Assembly (NCBI GenBank): GCA_963971575.1
Contig: OZ020613.1
Location: 49,966,250 to 50,030,249 of the forward strand
Source: Liopterus haemorrhoidalis
Lineage: Eukaryota > Arthropoda > Insecta > Coleoptera > Dytiscidae
Direction: 5' to 3'
Length of the DNA: 64,000 bases
A program made the translations under genes and the position numbers. Below the pieces are notes generated by a model that searched no databases, was not told the origin of the DNA, and saw only the letters and a program-made list of their open reading frames with translations. Shown here one piece after another: positions 51,936-63,600 of the stretch; the stretch's first letter is position 1, and each line of letters begins with the position of its first letter.

Positions 51936-52379
51936 TACAGTTTATTTTGTGTTTTAAATAAAAATTTATTGCATTTAATATCATATAATCAGTGTAGTGT
52001 TGGTATTTGTATAAAGTTTACTTCTTAGTAACTTTTTAGTAATTAATTGAGTTTTAACCAAATTTAATTTTGCTTAAAAAATCTTTATTTACTTTTGTAA
52101 ACCAGGGTTTCAAACCTACATTTACAGTCATCTACTTAATATTGTAATATTTCTCAATTAATCAATAATATAATCAATAGAGTGCATAACTTGTACTGTA
52201 ATCATGAATGTGTGTGCCTGCTGTAACCGTCAGATTAGTAACGGCAACCGTTCGGTCAAGTGCGATAGCTGCAAATCTTTTATGCATGCTAGTTGTACTG
52301 ATCTAACCAGTGAAGATTTCAAAGATTTAACGCGCGCTTCTAAGAAAAATTAAAAAAATTTCTGCACAAAATGTAATAG

Positions 52380-53247
52380 TTAGTTAGTTAGTTAAAATTT
52401 TTGGCGCACAGCAACAAAGGCTATTTGCGCCTAACGCAGCCCATTTAAATGACTAGACCATATATTAAAAACAATATATTCGACAATCAATAAATAGATA
52501 AAATCATTAAAAAATACGCATACTCAATAAAAGAAATCTTGCACTGACAAACACAAATAAATAATATAAAAAGTCTGTTCGAAAATATGAACAGACTCAG
52601 GGTGATGGTAAGAGGCTGTAAAGGGGCCAATTACCATCGAATATCACAGTCAATAACTAGAAACACATTAAAATAAGGTGCAAGACTTCACACATAAAAC
52701 AATAAGTTCGATTCTCTCAGGAAGAGTATCAGCCTGTCCATGAGTACCCTGTCGTCACCTAAAGCAACTGACAGGTCATAGCACAGGCCTAACCTCTCCC
52801 TGACATCCTCGAACTGTACACACTCAGTTAAAAAGTGTAACACAGACAAATCTGTGTTACACGTCTCACAGATAGGGGACTCTTCACCTCGAAGGAGGTG
52901 TCCATGGGTCCACCAACAGTGACCTATACGGAGGCGTGTGATGGCGGTTTCCTCCCTGCGGTTAATCCTGCAGGAAGAACCCCATGGTTTAACGTCTCCC
53001 TTAATCTGTCGTAACTTAACGTTCTGTGTGCGGCTCCATTCATGTTGCCACATGTCTAAAACCAGATGTTTCAGATGACTCTTTGCGTCATCTGGAAAAA
53101 CGAAACTCACATCAATCATAGGTCTGTGAGAGGCGGCTTTTGCAGCTGCATCTGCCGCTTCGTTGCCTTTAATACCAACATGTCCCGGTATCCAAAACAG
53201 CTCTACCCTCACATTCTGAGCATTCAGATTGTAGAGTAGCACAACAA
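52380..53247 (-). mobile_element. LINE family A copy A4, 3' 0.87 kb, with 14-bp target duplication
   Basis: The copy starts with the TAAC tail at 52380 and stops in the RNase H region of ORF2. The 14-bp ACAAAATGTAATAG is present at 52366-52379 and 53248-53261. About six bases (53242-53247) match neither the LINE nor the target and may be filler added at the 5' junction. The interrupted CR1 ORF1 reads straight through once the insert is skipped. Confidence 0.93.
52688..53241 (-). CDS. LINE A4 ORF2 C-terminal end (partial)
   Basis: This holds the end of RNase H (WIPGHVGIKGNEAADAA) and the C-terminal CX2C-H-C box. It reads open into a chance ATG at 53251 from the flank. It lacks all polymerase motifs and cannot function. 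Confidence 0.8.
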
Positions 53248-53858
53248 ACAAAATGTAATAGCAAACATGATAAGTTGTCTGATATGCGTGAGATGTTGTC
53301 CGCTATGACAGAACGGATGGTGAAATTGGAATCCTTGCTCATTAATAAATCTTCAGAGCTTGCGCCTAACATTTTTGAAGAACTTCTTGACGAGATGCAG
53401 CAACGTACAGGGAGGGAGAAAAACATAATAATCTATGGAGTACCAGAATGCTCCACTTCAAATACCGAGACAGTTTCCTCAGATGCAGGAATTGTCAAGG
53501 ATATCATTGAATTCGCTACCAACAATAAGGTGACAACTCCGCGCTCTATATATAGATTAGGGAAAGTGTCATCTAACAGGACTATGCCAACGTCTAGACC
53601 CATCAAGGTTGTTCTCGATAATACCTCTACAGCTAGGCTAATCTTGAAAAACAAATTTCGTGTTAAATATTCATCTAAATTTAAGAACTATTCAATCCGT
53701 GATGATAAAACGCTTAAACAAATACAATATCTAAATCAAGTTAGAGATGAGCTTCAAGATAAAATTGCAAAAGGGCGGACAGATTTAACCATAAAATATG
53801 TGAAGGGCATGCCTACCTTAGTTCCAAAAAAGTAATAAACTCTTCAGGGCTACACTCA

Positions 53859-56587
53859 ATGACAATTTGCTATACTAATCTGGCTTCTCTTATGACTAAA
53901 TTTGATGATTTTCTTCTGCTTGTTGAATCTAGTAAACCATCTTGCAGTTTAGTATCTGAGTCTTGGCTCAATCCTGATTTACCTGACTCCCTAGTAAGCA
54001 TTCCTAACTATATGTTGTTTCGTTGTGATCGTGATGATCATAGAGTTAATGCTAAGCGCCGAGGTGGCGGGGTCTGTGTATACTTATCACGCTCCATGTT
54101 CCATGATTCTGATATAGAATTGCTCGATATTCACATTCCTAACATCGAATCTCTCTGGCTGAAGATACATCTCCATCTCCATTCTGGTGACACTCATCGT
54201 GATGACAATGTAGTTCTTCACTCTACATTAAGTAGAATATCAGATATCTACTCCAATCTTATAATTCTTGGAGATTTTAACTACCCAAAGATTAAATGAG
54301 CCCAGTACGAACACTTGGACTCAGATACTTTAGAATCAGCTTTTATTCAAACTCTAATCCAGTCAAACTTGGAACAATTGATTACCCAACCAACTCGCTT
54401 TAGATCACAACAAACACCATCTACTCTTGATCTGCTATTATGCTCTGATCCTAATTTGATAAGTGATATTCAATATCTGCCTCCTATCGGCCGCTCGGAT
54501 CATACAGTCATTATTGCTACAATTCAGTGCATGAAATCCGTACAAAATAATGTTACACGAAGAAATTTTTGGCGTGCTGACTTCGACACTATCTCCGACG
54601 AACTATTACATGAGATTGGGATGAGTTACTTAATGGACCTACAGTTGATCTGAGATGGGGTAATTTCATCTGTCACTGATATAATTAATCGTAACACTCC
54701 CTTTATAAAAAGACGACCTAATTTTCGGCAACCTTGGTTCAATCACCACCTATTACAGTTCCATAAACAAAAACGTAGACTGTGCAAACGTTATAAATAT
54801 ATCCATAACCCAGCATGCTATAAAGAATTTCGTGATGTATCTAATCATCTTACTAGTGAATTGCGAATAGCGAGACGCGAGTATGAAGCACAATTGGTTC
54901 AGAAAGGGCCGCAAACGTTTCATAGTTACATATGGTCCAAACTGGCTTCCAAAGTTTCAACGCCTATTCTTAGAGGTGATGACAATTTAATATGCAAAGA
55001 TTTTGCTTCTGTGGCTAACATTTTTTCCAGAGAGTTTGTCGCTGCCTATACAACTGAATCTGATGGCGTTTTACCAAGTATCAGTCCCACATCTCATAAT
55101 CCATTTGATATTACCGCCATCGAAGTAACTACTGAGATTGTTCGTGAGGAGCTTGGTTGTCTTAAAGAATCGTGCTCCTTGAATCCAGACAACATATCAT
55201 CTTTAGTATTAAATAAACGCAAAGACGCTTTGGCGGAGCCATTATGTTTACTTATGAAGCACTCTTTCAACGCTGGTACTCTACCTTGTTGCTGGAAATC
55301 GTCTTACGTAACCCCTATTTATAAAAGGGTGGCAAGCTTGATGCAAAAAATTATCGTCCAATAAGTATTAGCTGTTCCATACGTAAAGTTTTCGAGCGAA
55401 TCAGAGTAAAGAGTTTATTACCATTTATTCTAGAATGTAATATTCTGCCCAATGATCAACATGGCTTCTTACCTGGTCGCTCTGTTACTACGAATCTACT
55501 GCTAACACTAAATGCATGGACTCGTACCATTGATAACTCGGAACCCATTGATGTTACATATCTCGATTTCTCTCGAGCTTTCGACAAAGTTCCTATCAAG
55601 AGATTATTACACAAGCTAGAACACCACGGTATTCGAGGAAATCTACTAAATTGGATTCCAGCCATTTTATCGGACATGAACTTTCAAGTAAGAGTGGGCG
55701 ACCATCTTTCTGACCCTGAAGAAGTCCTCAGTGGTGTACCACAAGGTTCAGTACTTGGACCTCTTCTTTTTCTAATATATGTTGCCGATCTGAAATCCAA
55801 AATTTCTTCCTCATGCTCTTTTTATGCTGATGACACCAAATTATATAATAATCTTCTTACAAATGCTACAATTCTTCACGCTGATCTCGATAAATTGATG
55901 GACTGGTCAAATATTTGGATAATACATTTAAATCCAGAAAAAAAGGTTGTACTGCATATTGGATCGAATAATCCACTAGTTCATTACCAAATAAATGGAC
56001 AACAAATTAAATGTTTCGGAACAAGTCGATCTTGGGATTACGATCACTTCAAACCTAAAATGCTCCAGACTTGTGCTGAAATGTCAATGATATTCTTAAT
56101 AAAGAAATCTTTCGATCGTCCGTCTCCTACTTTATTCTGCACTCTGTACAAAATGTATGTTCATCCTCATCTGGAATTTGGTTTTGCCATTTGGTCACCA
56201 TATTTGTCGAAAGACATTAACCTTATCAAAAATGTGCAACGCAGAGCAACCCGAATTCCAATGGGTATAGAAGGCCATAACATGAAGCCCGATTACGTGA
56301 ATTAAAGCTCATCAAGTTAGTGGATCGACGTGTTCGCGGTGACTTAATAACAATGTATCGTGTCCAATTCGTTTTCTTGTGATGTATCGTCATTAAATAT
56401 CCTAAATAACAATAACAGAATGCGTGGACATAGACTTAAACTGAAGAAGGACTCTTTTACCAAGTGTGTGCGTGCTAACTTTTTCACTAATCGAGTGTTC
56501 GATATGTGGAATACATTGCCGAACTATGTCATCGATGCTACCTTTATCAACAAATTTAAAAATAAACTGGACATTTACCTGTGTTAA
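53859..56587 (+). pseudogene. CR1-like ORF2: endonuclease and reverse transcriptase, several breaks
   Basis: The endonuclease part (53859-54510) has SLVSESWLNPDLP, GGGVCVYLS, LGDFNYPKI and RSDHTVI. The reverse transcriptase (55200-56300) has a YRPISIS-type block, HGFLPGRS, DFSRAFDKVP, GVPQGSVLGPLLF and the YADD box (SFYADDTKL). A C-terminal segment with NTLPNYVIDA ends at 56587. In-frame stops at 54297 and 54651 and frameshifts near 55330, 56040 and 56300 inactivate it. No RNase H follows, in contrast to family A. Confidence 0.85.
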
Positions 56588-56729
56588 CAAACGATTTTTA
56601 GTGTTGTGCAACTTGTAAACCAATCATGTATATTATGTCTTTCTTTTTATTGTTATTTTCTCTGTGCTATTATGGAACACACAAGCTCTGCTTTTGTTGC
56701 AATGTATTTAATAATAATAATAATAATAA

Positions 56730-56890
56730 AATTTGCAATATTGTCTGTAGATCGGTGGAAGAACGTGTGCGACCATGTTAAAAAATACGAGCAAAAAATT
56801 ATAGAGAGAGAGCTTCTAATGGATAACACACTCGATGAATTTATATTTACTGTTAACAACGCTGATTTGAACATGAAATGTGATATATAA
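56730..56890 (+). pseudogene. Possible end of a Tc1/IS630-type transposase
   Basis: FAILSVDRWKNVCDHVKKYE followed by an acidic DNTLDEFIF segment and a stop at 56888 looks like the last 50 residues of insect IS630/DDE_3-type transposases. It lies directly after the CR1 tail, so the LINE may have inserted into such a gene whose other part is near 51620-51935. That link is inference. Confidence 0.4.
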
Positions 56891-57173
56891 GCATAGTGTA
56901 AAGTAATTGCGCGCAATTACTCTTTCGCGAGGAAAACCGACTGCGGTTTCCCGCGCGTGTGCATTCTCAATCAATGACCTAACAGTCGAAATATCATAAA
57001 TAAACCAAATGATTTAGTATTATTGAAATTTTTCAAATTTTTTAACATGTTCCCTCGAAGGGAAAAAATTATTTTTATATTAGTTTTCAATTCAATAGCT
57101 GCCTAACGATATTTCATTATTTTGGCAAGAAGTTACAGTTATGAAAATGGTTGACAATGACAATTTGATGGTT

Positions 57174-57310
57174 TGTTAGTTAACATTTTTGGCGCACAGC
57201 AACTATGGCTATTTGCGCCTAACACAGCTCATCTAAATAACTAAAGTATATATTAAAATCAATAAATTAAGCAATACATAAATAAAAACTTATACATACT
57301 CAATAAAAGG
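57174..57310 (-). mobile_element. LINE family A copy A5, old 3' end
   Basis: About 135 bp matches the 3' UTR of the other copies (TTTTTGGCGCACAGCAAC, CTATTTGCGCCTAACRCAGC) but with clearly more differences and only one or two TAAC units left. It is the oldest copy of the family in the window. No target duplication was seen. Confidence 0.85.
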
Positions 57311-57710
57311 AACTTTCAAAAAAATTCATTTTTTTGTAGATTAAATGAAAGTAGAGAACTTCAGGAATATTCTGTTAAAATTTCAGATGGATAGAAGCCA
57401 AATTACCGGAGATACAGCGTTTTGAATATTCCTACTTTCGACTCGGCTTACAGCGGTAACGATCAGACCAGCGCGTGCATAGCGAGAATCGTCCAACAGC
57501 TGCTTCCCTCCTCTTTCTTTCATATCTAAACCACTTTTACTGTATTATAGTATATATTTGTATATGCTTCGTGTTTATACGGTGTATATATTTGTTGTAT
57601 GTAGTTTAGTATATAAGTTCTGACTTATATTTTGTCGCGCATCTGTACATGTGTGCTATAATATATCTCAGTTTTTGCTGCAGTTTTGTTTTTTTTTTTT
57701 TATTAACAAT
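57311..57710. other. 5' region of the Mutator-like gene, non-coding
   Basis: A GGAGATACAGCGTTTTGAA sequence near 57409 is the approximate inverse of AAACGCGTTTATCTCA near 58977, so it may be part of the element's end. No gene is seen here. Confidence 0.35.
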
Positions 57711-58948
57711 ATGCCTAAAAAAGTTACCAGAGAAGATCGAAAATCGTTTAGTGCACGGGCGAGCAGACCAAAAAAAAAAAAAGAATTCTACCACATAAAC
57801 GTAAGCATGACGATGTTATAGCAAGTACGTCATCAAAAAAAATAAGAATTGAAACAGAAGAAAGTATAACGGAAGATTTTAATAAACATTATAGAATCGT
57901 GGATTTTTTGTTAGTGTTTTCTACTATTTCTACTCTAGTGAAGTGTGTTATATGTGATGGAAAACTGGAATTCGAGTCATGCAAAATGGAAGGTCTAGGT
58001 TTCAAAATAAAAGTCAAAAAAAGTCAAAAATGTCAAAAATGTTGCAAGTAAATTTTTGTGTTCTGCTATTAAAGAAGAAAAAGAAGAAATTTGTAAAGCC
58101 AATAATCTGCAAGATACAAGTGAATTGACTGTATCAGGTGACGGAACATGAAAAAAACGTGGATTTTCTTCACTGTATGGTGTGGCTTCATTGATTGGGT
58201 ATTACACTGGAAAAGTTGTGGATATTTTTGTTAAAAGTTCCTATTGTCATGATTGCAAGTATTGGGAAAACAAACTTCAGTCTGCTGAGTTTGAAGAGTG
58301 GTATGAAGAACACGTAAATAGTGGAAAATGTAATTGCAATCATAGTGGACCAGCTGGAAATATGGAAGTGGATGCAATAAAAACAATGTTTCAACGTTCA
58401 ATGAACAACAACGTAAATTATCGCAATTAAACGGTGAAGAGTCATGGTGCGAATGGCAGAAAGCTGCAGCCAAAGAACAAACTACATCGTTCAAACACTC
58501 TTACTCTGCTCTTCCAAGTGATGTTTTGCAAGCAATCAAGCCCATCTACGAGGACTTGAGTAAAGATGCACTTCTGGAGCGATGCATTGGAGGTTTCACT
58601 CAAAATAATAATGAAAGTTTAAACCAAATTATTTGGAAAATTACCCCAAAAATTCTTAGTGGAACCTCCAATATAAATGAAATTGTTGCTAATGTCGCAG
58701 CGTGCACCTTTAATGAAGGCTCTTTCGCTTTAATAGCATTTTTACAAGAAATGAATGTAAGTACAGGGCCAAGTTCTCATGCATGGGCGAATCCAACAGA
58801 TAGTCTCCGGATCAGCAGAGCAGACAAAAAAGCTGCAGAAGTAACCAAAGAAGGCAGAATTGCACGCAGACAAAAACAATAAGATGCTTTGGATATACTT
58901 GAAGAAAGCGCTTCACTTTACGGCCCTGGAATAGATGATTCTATGTAA
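57711..58948 (+). pseudogene. Mutator-like transposase, internally deleted
   Basis: The reading opens MPKKVTREDRKSFSARASRP, then, with frameshifts, KCVICDGKLEF and a WKKRGFSSLYGVASLIGYYT block with KVVDIFVKSSYCHDCKYWEN and GPAGNMEVDAIKTMFQRS. It then jumps to ESWCEWQKAAAKEQ and IKPIYEDLSKDALLERCIGG with TQNNNESLNQIIWKITPK, ending at 58946. This order fits a Mutator-like transposase family common in arthropods. The segment expected between the FQRS and SWC blocks, with the rest of the catalytic core, is missing. Confidence 0.65.
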
Positions 58949-59713
58949 GTATTGACAAAAAAACATTTAAAAACTTTAAACGCGTTTATCTCAAATATAG
59001 CATTTTTAGAGTCGGTGACCACTGTAGCTAAAAAACTACTCGACAGATCCTCCTGAAATTTTGCACACACTTTCTCTATACATTTCTTGAGGTAACAACG
59101 TTGAGATATTTTTATTTCATGGTTTTTTTTTTTTATTTAACAATCACAAATATACTCATTTTTAGGTTTTTTTAGGGGAAATTAATTAAGTCTTCTAAGT
59201 AACGCTAAAAACTGAAAAATCATTTTAAAAATAAAAACTCAACGTCATTACCTCGGCAAACTCATAAACTAACAAAATCTTTTTGGATTTTTGATTTCAG
59301 ATGATCCAGTGACGATTTATGCTAGTCACCGCAAAATCTAATTTTTTTCCCGGAGTCTGAGAAGATTTGCCACAGCTGGCTCATTTTGCCATATTTTGCC
59401 TTCAAATTTTTTTTGTATCTTCTTCAAAACATACTTTATATATGTACTTAGTTTGAAAATGAATAAATTTAATCATAGATTTGAAAAAAATTCACAAAAA
59501 AAATGCTTAAATTGTGATTATCAGACCCCCCCCCCCTTAACGTCAAGTAAGAAAATAGGTTCAGGCCAAATAATTCTATCCTTCTCGAAATTAATGCAGA
59601 TCTAGTTGTGAAAATAAAATATGGTGGTGAAACGTTTTGCGAGGTTGTATCGTGTTATTGTGTTCCAAATTTACGTTATACCCAACCTATCTTACTCAAT
59701 TTTGAAATATCAT
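58949..59713. other. AT-rich non-coding stretch with homopolymer runs
   Basis: No gene is seen. It has T-runs at 59126-59139, a C-run at 59525-59535 and a possible Mutator-like end near 58977. A small frame at 59396-59605 has no domain. Confidence 0.35.
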
Positions 59714-59925
59714 GGAGGACATTGGGCAACTTAAATTAAAACGAACAGGTTTTAAGGGCCGACTGACGCGTTTAAACACGTATTTTGAACAATTAACGAT
59801 TGAAGGTAAGGTCCCCAGTGAGGTTGAGTTGCAACGATTGAAATAAAGTTACAAAAGATATGGTCTGGTGTATGAACAGCTTTTTGAGATACAACTGGAA
59901 ATCGAAATACTGGGTGAGTCAATGA
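59714..59925 (+). pseudogene. Pao/BEL-type gag N-terminal fragment
   Basis: The reading MEDIGQLKLKRTGFKGRLTR and NTYFEQLTIEGKVPSEVEL, then, after a TAA, YGLVYEQLFEIQLEIEILG, follows the DUF1759-like N-terminus of Pao/BEL gag proteins (a KRxxxKxxLTR helix, later an FexxQxEIE helix). It is cut off at about 59925. No protease or reverse transcriptase is nearby. Confidence 0.45.
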
Positions 59926-59926
59926 A

Positions 59927-60229
59927 ATGGGACGATTTGGAAACGCCACTATAGAAAAAGTAGAGGGGAGGCGGCCTTGGGGCGTCAACGTTGTGAATCT
60001 AGAGAGCGGGAAGTTAGTTATCATGGATACTTGGCCAGGTGAACAACGCGCATTTGCCGTCAAAGCGTATTACCAAAATGGGGAAAGTTTCGTCCGTGCG
60101 AGACGAGCGTTTCGTTTACACTACCGCCATTTACCGCCTCGCTCTCGTGTACCGTCTGATGCGAAGGTAGTTTCTGACTACTCCCCCACTCTCAACCCTG
60201 GGAGTGGGGGAGGGTTGAAACGTTTATAA
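59927..60229 (+). pseudogene. DUF4817-type helix-turn-helix fragment
   Basis: Within a 100-residue frame, residues about 34-85 read TWPGEQRAFAVKAYYQNGES, then RARRAFRLHYRHLP and RVPSD. This is the DUF4817 pattern, an N-terminal DNA-binding module of insect Tc/mariner-type transposases. Catalytic regions are absent. It joins the Pao-like fragment on the left. Confidence 0.55.
60181..60212. repeat. Perfect 11-bp hairpin
   Basis: CTCCCCCACTC and GAGTGGGGGAG are exact inverses separated by ten bases. It lies between the DUF4817 fragment and the GC-rich repeat patch. Confidence 0.75.
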
Positions 60230-60232
60230 TGT

Positions 60233-60621
60233 AGCCACTTCGTAGCGGACGGCAGACAGCCGCTAACCTGCGCTATTAGCACTGACAGCCGGTCTTCTAC
60301 AGACCGCGCATCGACAAGCCGCTCCTCTGAGAGCCGCCCTGCCGCTAACAGCCAGCCACTAACCTGCGCTGTAAGCACCGACAGCCGGTCCACTACAGAC
60401 CGCGCAATACCAAGCCGCTCCTGTGAGAGCCGCAATGACAGCCAGTCCTCTAACGACTGCGCCAACACGACTCGGTCTGCGGATCGAGTCGAGAACCGGT
60501 CCACGGATGTTACCGCGGATATCTCGCGATCGGTTCGTCGTAGCGCGATATATCCTACGCCATTAGATTCAGCGAGTCTATTTCCATCGATCGCGACCCG
60601 TAGAATAGCTAAAAACATATA
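60233..60621 (+). other. GC-rich Ser/Arg-rich open frame with a 96-bp repeat
   Basis: A frame of about 130 codons is open from a TAA near 60230 to the LINE A6 junction, where the TAG in the LINE tail ends it. It contains two copies of a 32-residue unit (CTAACCTGCGCT at 60263 and 60359): LTCAISTDSRSSTDRASTSR against LTCAVSTDSRSTTDRAIPSR. Differences often fall at third positions. The minus strand is open as well (60178-60618). There is no ATG near the start, so it would be part of a longer protein. The family is unknown; a linker of a retroelement gag is one possibility. Confidence 0.4.
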
Positions 60622-63600
60622 TTTAGTTAGTTAGTTAGTTGAAATTTTTGGCGCACAGCAACAAAGGCTATTTGCGCCTAACGCAGCCCATCTAAATGAC
60701 TAGACTATATATTAAAAATAAAAATTTAGACAATAAATAAATAAATAAATAAATAAAATCATTAAAAATACGCATACTCAATAAAACAAATCTTGCACTG
60801 ACAAACACAAATAAATAATATAAAAAGTCTGTTCGAAAATTTGAACAGACTCAGGGTGATAGTAAGAGGCTGTAAAGGGGCCAATTACCATCGAATATCA
60901 CAGTCAATAAATAGAAACACATTAAAATAAGGTGCAAGACTTCACACATAAAACAATAAGTTCGATTCTCTCAGGAAGAGTATCAGCCTGTCCATGAGTA
61001 CTCTGTCGTCACCTAAGGCAACTGACAGGTCATAGCACAGGCCTAACCTCTCCCTGACATCCTCGAACTGTACACATTCGGTTAAAATGTGTAACACAGA
61101 CAAATCTGTGTTACACGTCTCACAGACAGGGGACTCTTCACCTCGAAGGAGGTGTCCATGGGTCCACCAACAGTGACCTATACGAAGGCGTGTGATGGCG
61201 GTTTCCTCCCTGCGGTTAATCCTGCAGGAAGAACCCCATGGTTTAACGTCTCCCTTAATCTGTCGTAACTTAACGTTCTGTGTGCGGCTCCACTCATGTT
61301 GCCACATGTCTAAAACCAGATGTGTCAGATGACTCTTTGCGTCATCTGGAAAAACGAAACTCACATCAATCATAGGTCTGTGAGAGGCGGCTTTTGCAGC
61401 TGCATCTGCCGCTTCGTTGCCTTTAATACCAACATGTCCCGGTATCCAAAACAGCTCTACCCTCACATTCTGAGCATTCAGGTTGTGGAGTAGCAACCGG
61501 ATCTTTAGTACAAGAGGATGCACTGGATCTGGATCTTGGATACTGTTCAGAGCGCTCAGCGAGTCCGTCAAGATAACACTTGACCGACTTTGCTCTGACG
61601 AAACAAAACACATGGCCTTGAAAATAGCGTACAGCTCAGCAGTGTACACACTCGTCATGGAGTGCAGACGGTACTGAAACTGTTGGCGTGGATTCAAAAC
61701 AACGAACGCACACCCAACCCTGGTTCCGGATTTTGATCCGTCAGTAAAAATGACAGTATCCTCGAACCTAGGGACCAGTGTTCTTTGTAACTCATGTTGG
61801 TATTCGATAGGCAACGTAGTATCTTTATCAAACCTAGTTAATGTGAGGTTCACAAGTGGACGCGGTAGCGTCCATGGTGGAACAGCACACAAAACGAAAC
61901 TTGCCATTTCAGGCATATTAAAATCAATATCGCCCAAAATGTCGAAAGTCCTCAGACCAAAAGGCCTATTGGCTCTTGGTTTTCTGTCATATATTTCTGT
62001 ATGCCTATTTTGTAGAATAGGGTCATACGCGGGATGATCTGGCTTGGCACTGAGTGCAGCCATATACCGCAAGGATAGAATTTTACGACGATTGTACAGT
62101 GACGGTTCGCCTGCTTCACACAGCAGGCTTAGTATTGGACTGGTGCGAAATGCACCTGTGGCCAATCTAACCCCAGTGTGATGTACAGTGTCAAGAATTC
62201 TTATCTCTTGGTGTTTAGCTGACCCATAAGCTAGACATCCATAGTCCAGCTTAGAGCGCACTAGAGAACGATATAAACGCAACATGACAGTGCGGTCTGC
62301 ACCCCATGTCTTGTGACTGAGGACCCGCAACAAATTGAGCGACTTTTGGCATTTTTTCTTGACGGACAAAAAATGTGCCCGCCGAGATAGACGGCTATCG
62401 AACACGAGACCCAGAAATCTGGCAGTATCGGCAAATGGTAACTGTGCTCCATTTAGTGTGAGTGTAGGATTGGGATGTACACCCCTTTTCCTACTAAAAT
62501 GGACACATACAGTTTTGCTGGTCGAGAATTTAAAGCCATTTTCGGTTGCCCATGTATCGAGACGATTGATAGTCAGCTGAAGCTGACGTTCGATTGTACT
62601 AGTCTTTTGTCCGGCGACAAAGATACCAATGTCGTCGACAAATATCGAACTCTGTACAGGTAATCGAATACATGAAGCTGCACCGTTAATGGCAATTAAA
62701 AATAGCGTAACGCTCAGTATGGAGCCCTGTGGGACCCCATTGTCCAGTGCGAACATTTGTGACAAGGTATTTCCGATCCGCACCCTGAAGCGCCGGTTCG
62801 ACATGAAGTCTTTTATAAAGAACATCAAGCGTCCCCGGAGACCCCAGGAATGCAGAGTACGGAGAATACCATAAATCCATGCAGTGTCATAGGCTTTCTC
62901 AATATCGAAAAACACAGCTACCAGGTGTTTGTTTTCAACGAAAGCATTCCTGATAGCTGTCTCTAGTCTGACCAGATGATCTGCTGTTGAGCGGTGACGG
63001 CGAAAGCCGCACTGTGTGTTGGCCAGCAAGTCGTTTGATTCTAAAAACCAAATCAGACGCTTGCTGATCATTCGCTCCATGAGCTTGCAGAGACAACTGG
63101 TCAGTGACATTGGTCTATAGCTAGAGGGCAAGTGTTTATCTTTCCCGACTTTGGGGATAGGAATTATATGAGATTCCTTCCACTTGGTCGGGCACTTGCC
63201 CTCAGTCCATATCCTGTTATAGACATTCAAAAGCCTAGACTTAGATGGTTCCGGAAGATTTCGGATCATACGATAATGTATCGCATCTGGACCAGGAGAG
63301 CTATCCTTACACTTTGACATCGCGCTATCTAGCTCTTCACGAGAGAAAAGCAGGTTGTATACCTCGTCATTCCTAGAAAAGAAATTTAGAGGTATAGATT
63401 CGAGGCCTGCTTTACGAGTTAGAAACTCGGGTGAATAATGTTCAGAGCTAGAATTGAACGCAAAATTAGATGCCAAAGTGTTGGCAATTTCGACCGCTGA
63501 GGTAACTACGTTACCATTTACCGATAGACCAGCAATGGCTGTAGCTGTATTTAGACCGGATATTTTCCGGACCTTCTCCCAAACTTTGGCCACTGGAGTG

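Larger units (their letters stand above)
52204..53835 (+). pseudogene. CR1-like ORF1 with PHD-type finger, split by LINE A4
   Basis: The N-terminus reads MNVCACCNRQISNGNRSVKC with further CX2C and HX2C pairs (CDSCKSFMHASC, FCTKC), a PHD-like zinc finger used by CR1 ORF1 proteins. A TAA lies at about 52351. After A4 the frame resumes from 53262 with a coiled-coil-like stretch (MLSAMTERMVKLESLLINKS) and then a domain reading REKNIIIYGVPE to a stop at 53835, as in esterase-less CR1 ORF1s. These proteins bind element RNA. One stop plus the insertion make it non-functional. Confidence 0.75.
52190..56729 (+). mobile_element. CR1-like LINE, near full length, decayed
   Basis: It has an ORF1 with a PHD-type zinc finger, an ORF2 with endonuclease and reverse transcriptase but no RNase H, and an (ATA)n tail at 56706-56729. 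These features fit CR1-group LINEs. ORF2 has several nonsense and frameshift changes. Family A copy A4 is inserted in ORF1. The 5' boundary is estimated from the start of ORF1, and no target duplication was found. Confidence 0.8.

Noticed and set aside
60178..60618. Minus-strand 146-residue frame over the repeat patch
   Set aside because: The plus strand shows the clearer repeated unit and a more protein-like composition. The minus frame is probably a shadow, though neither strand is proved.
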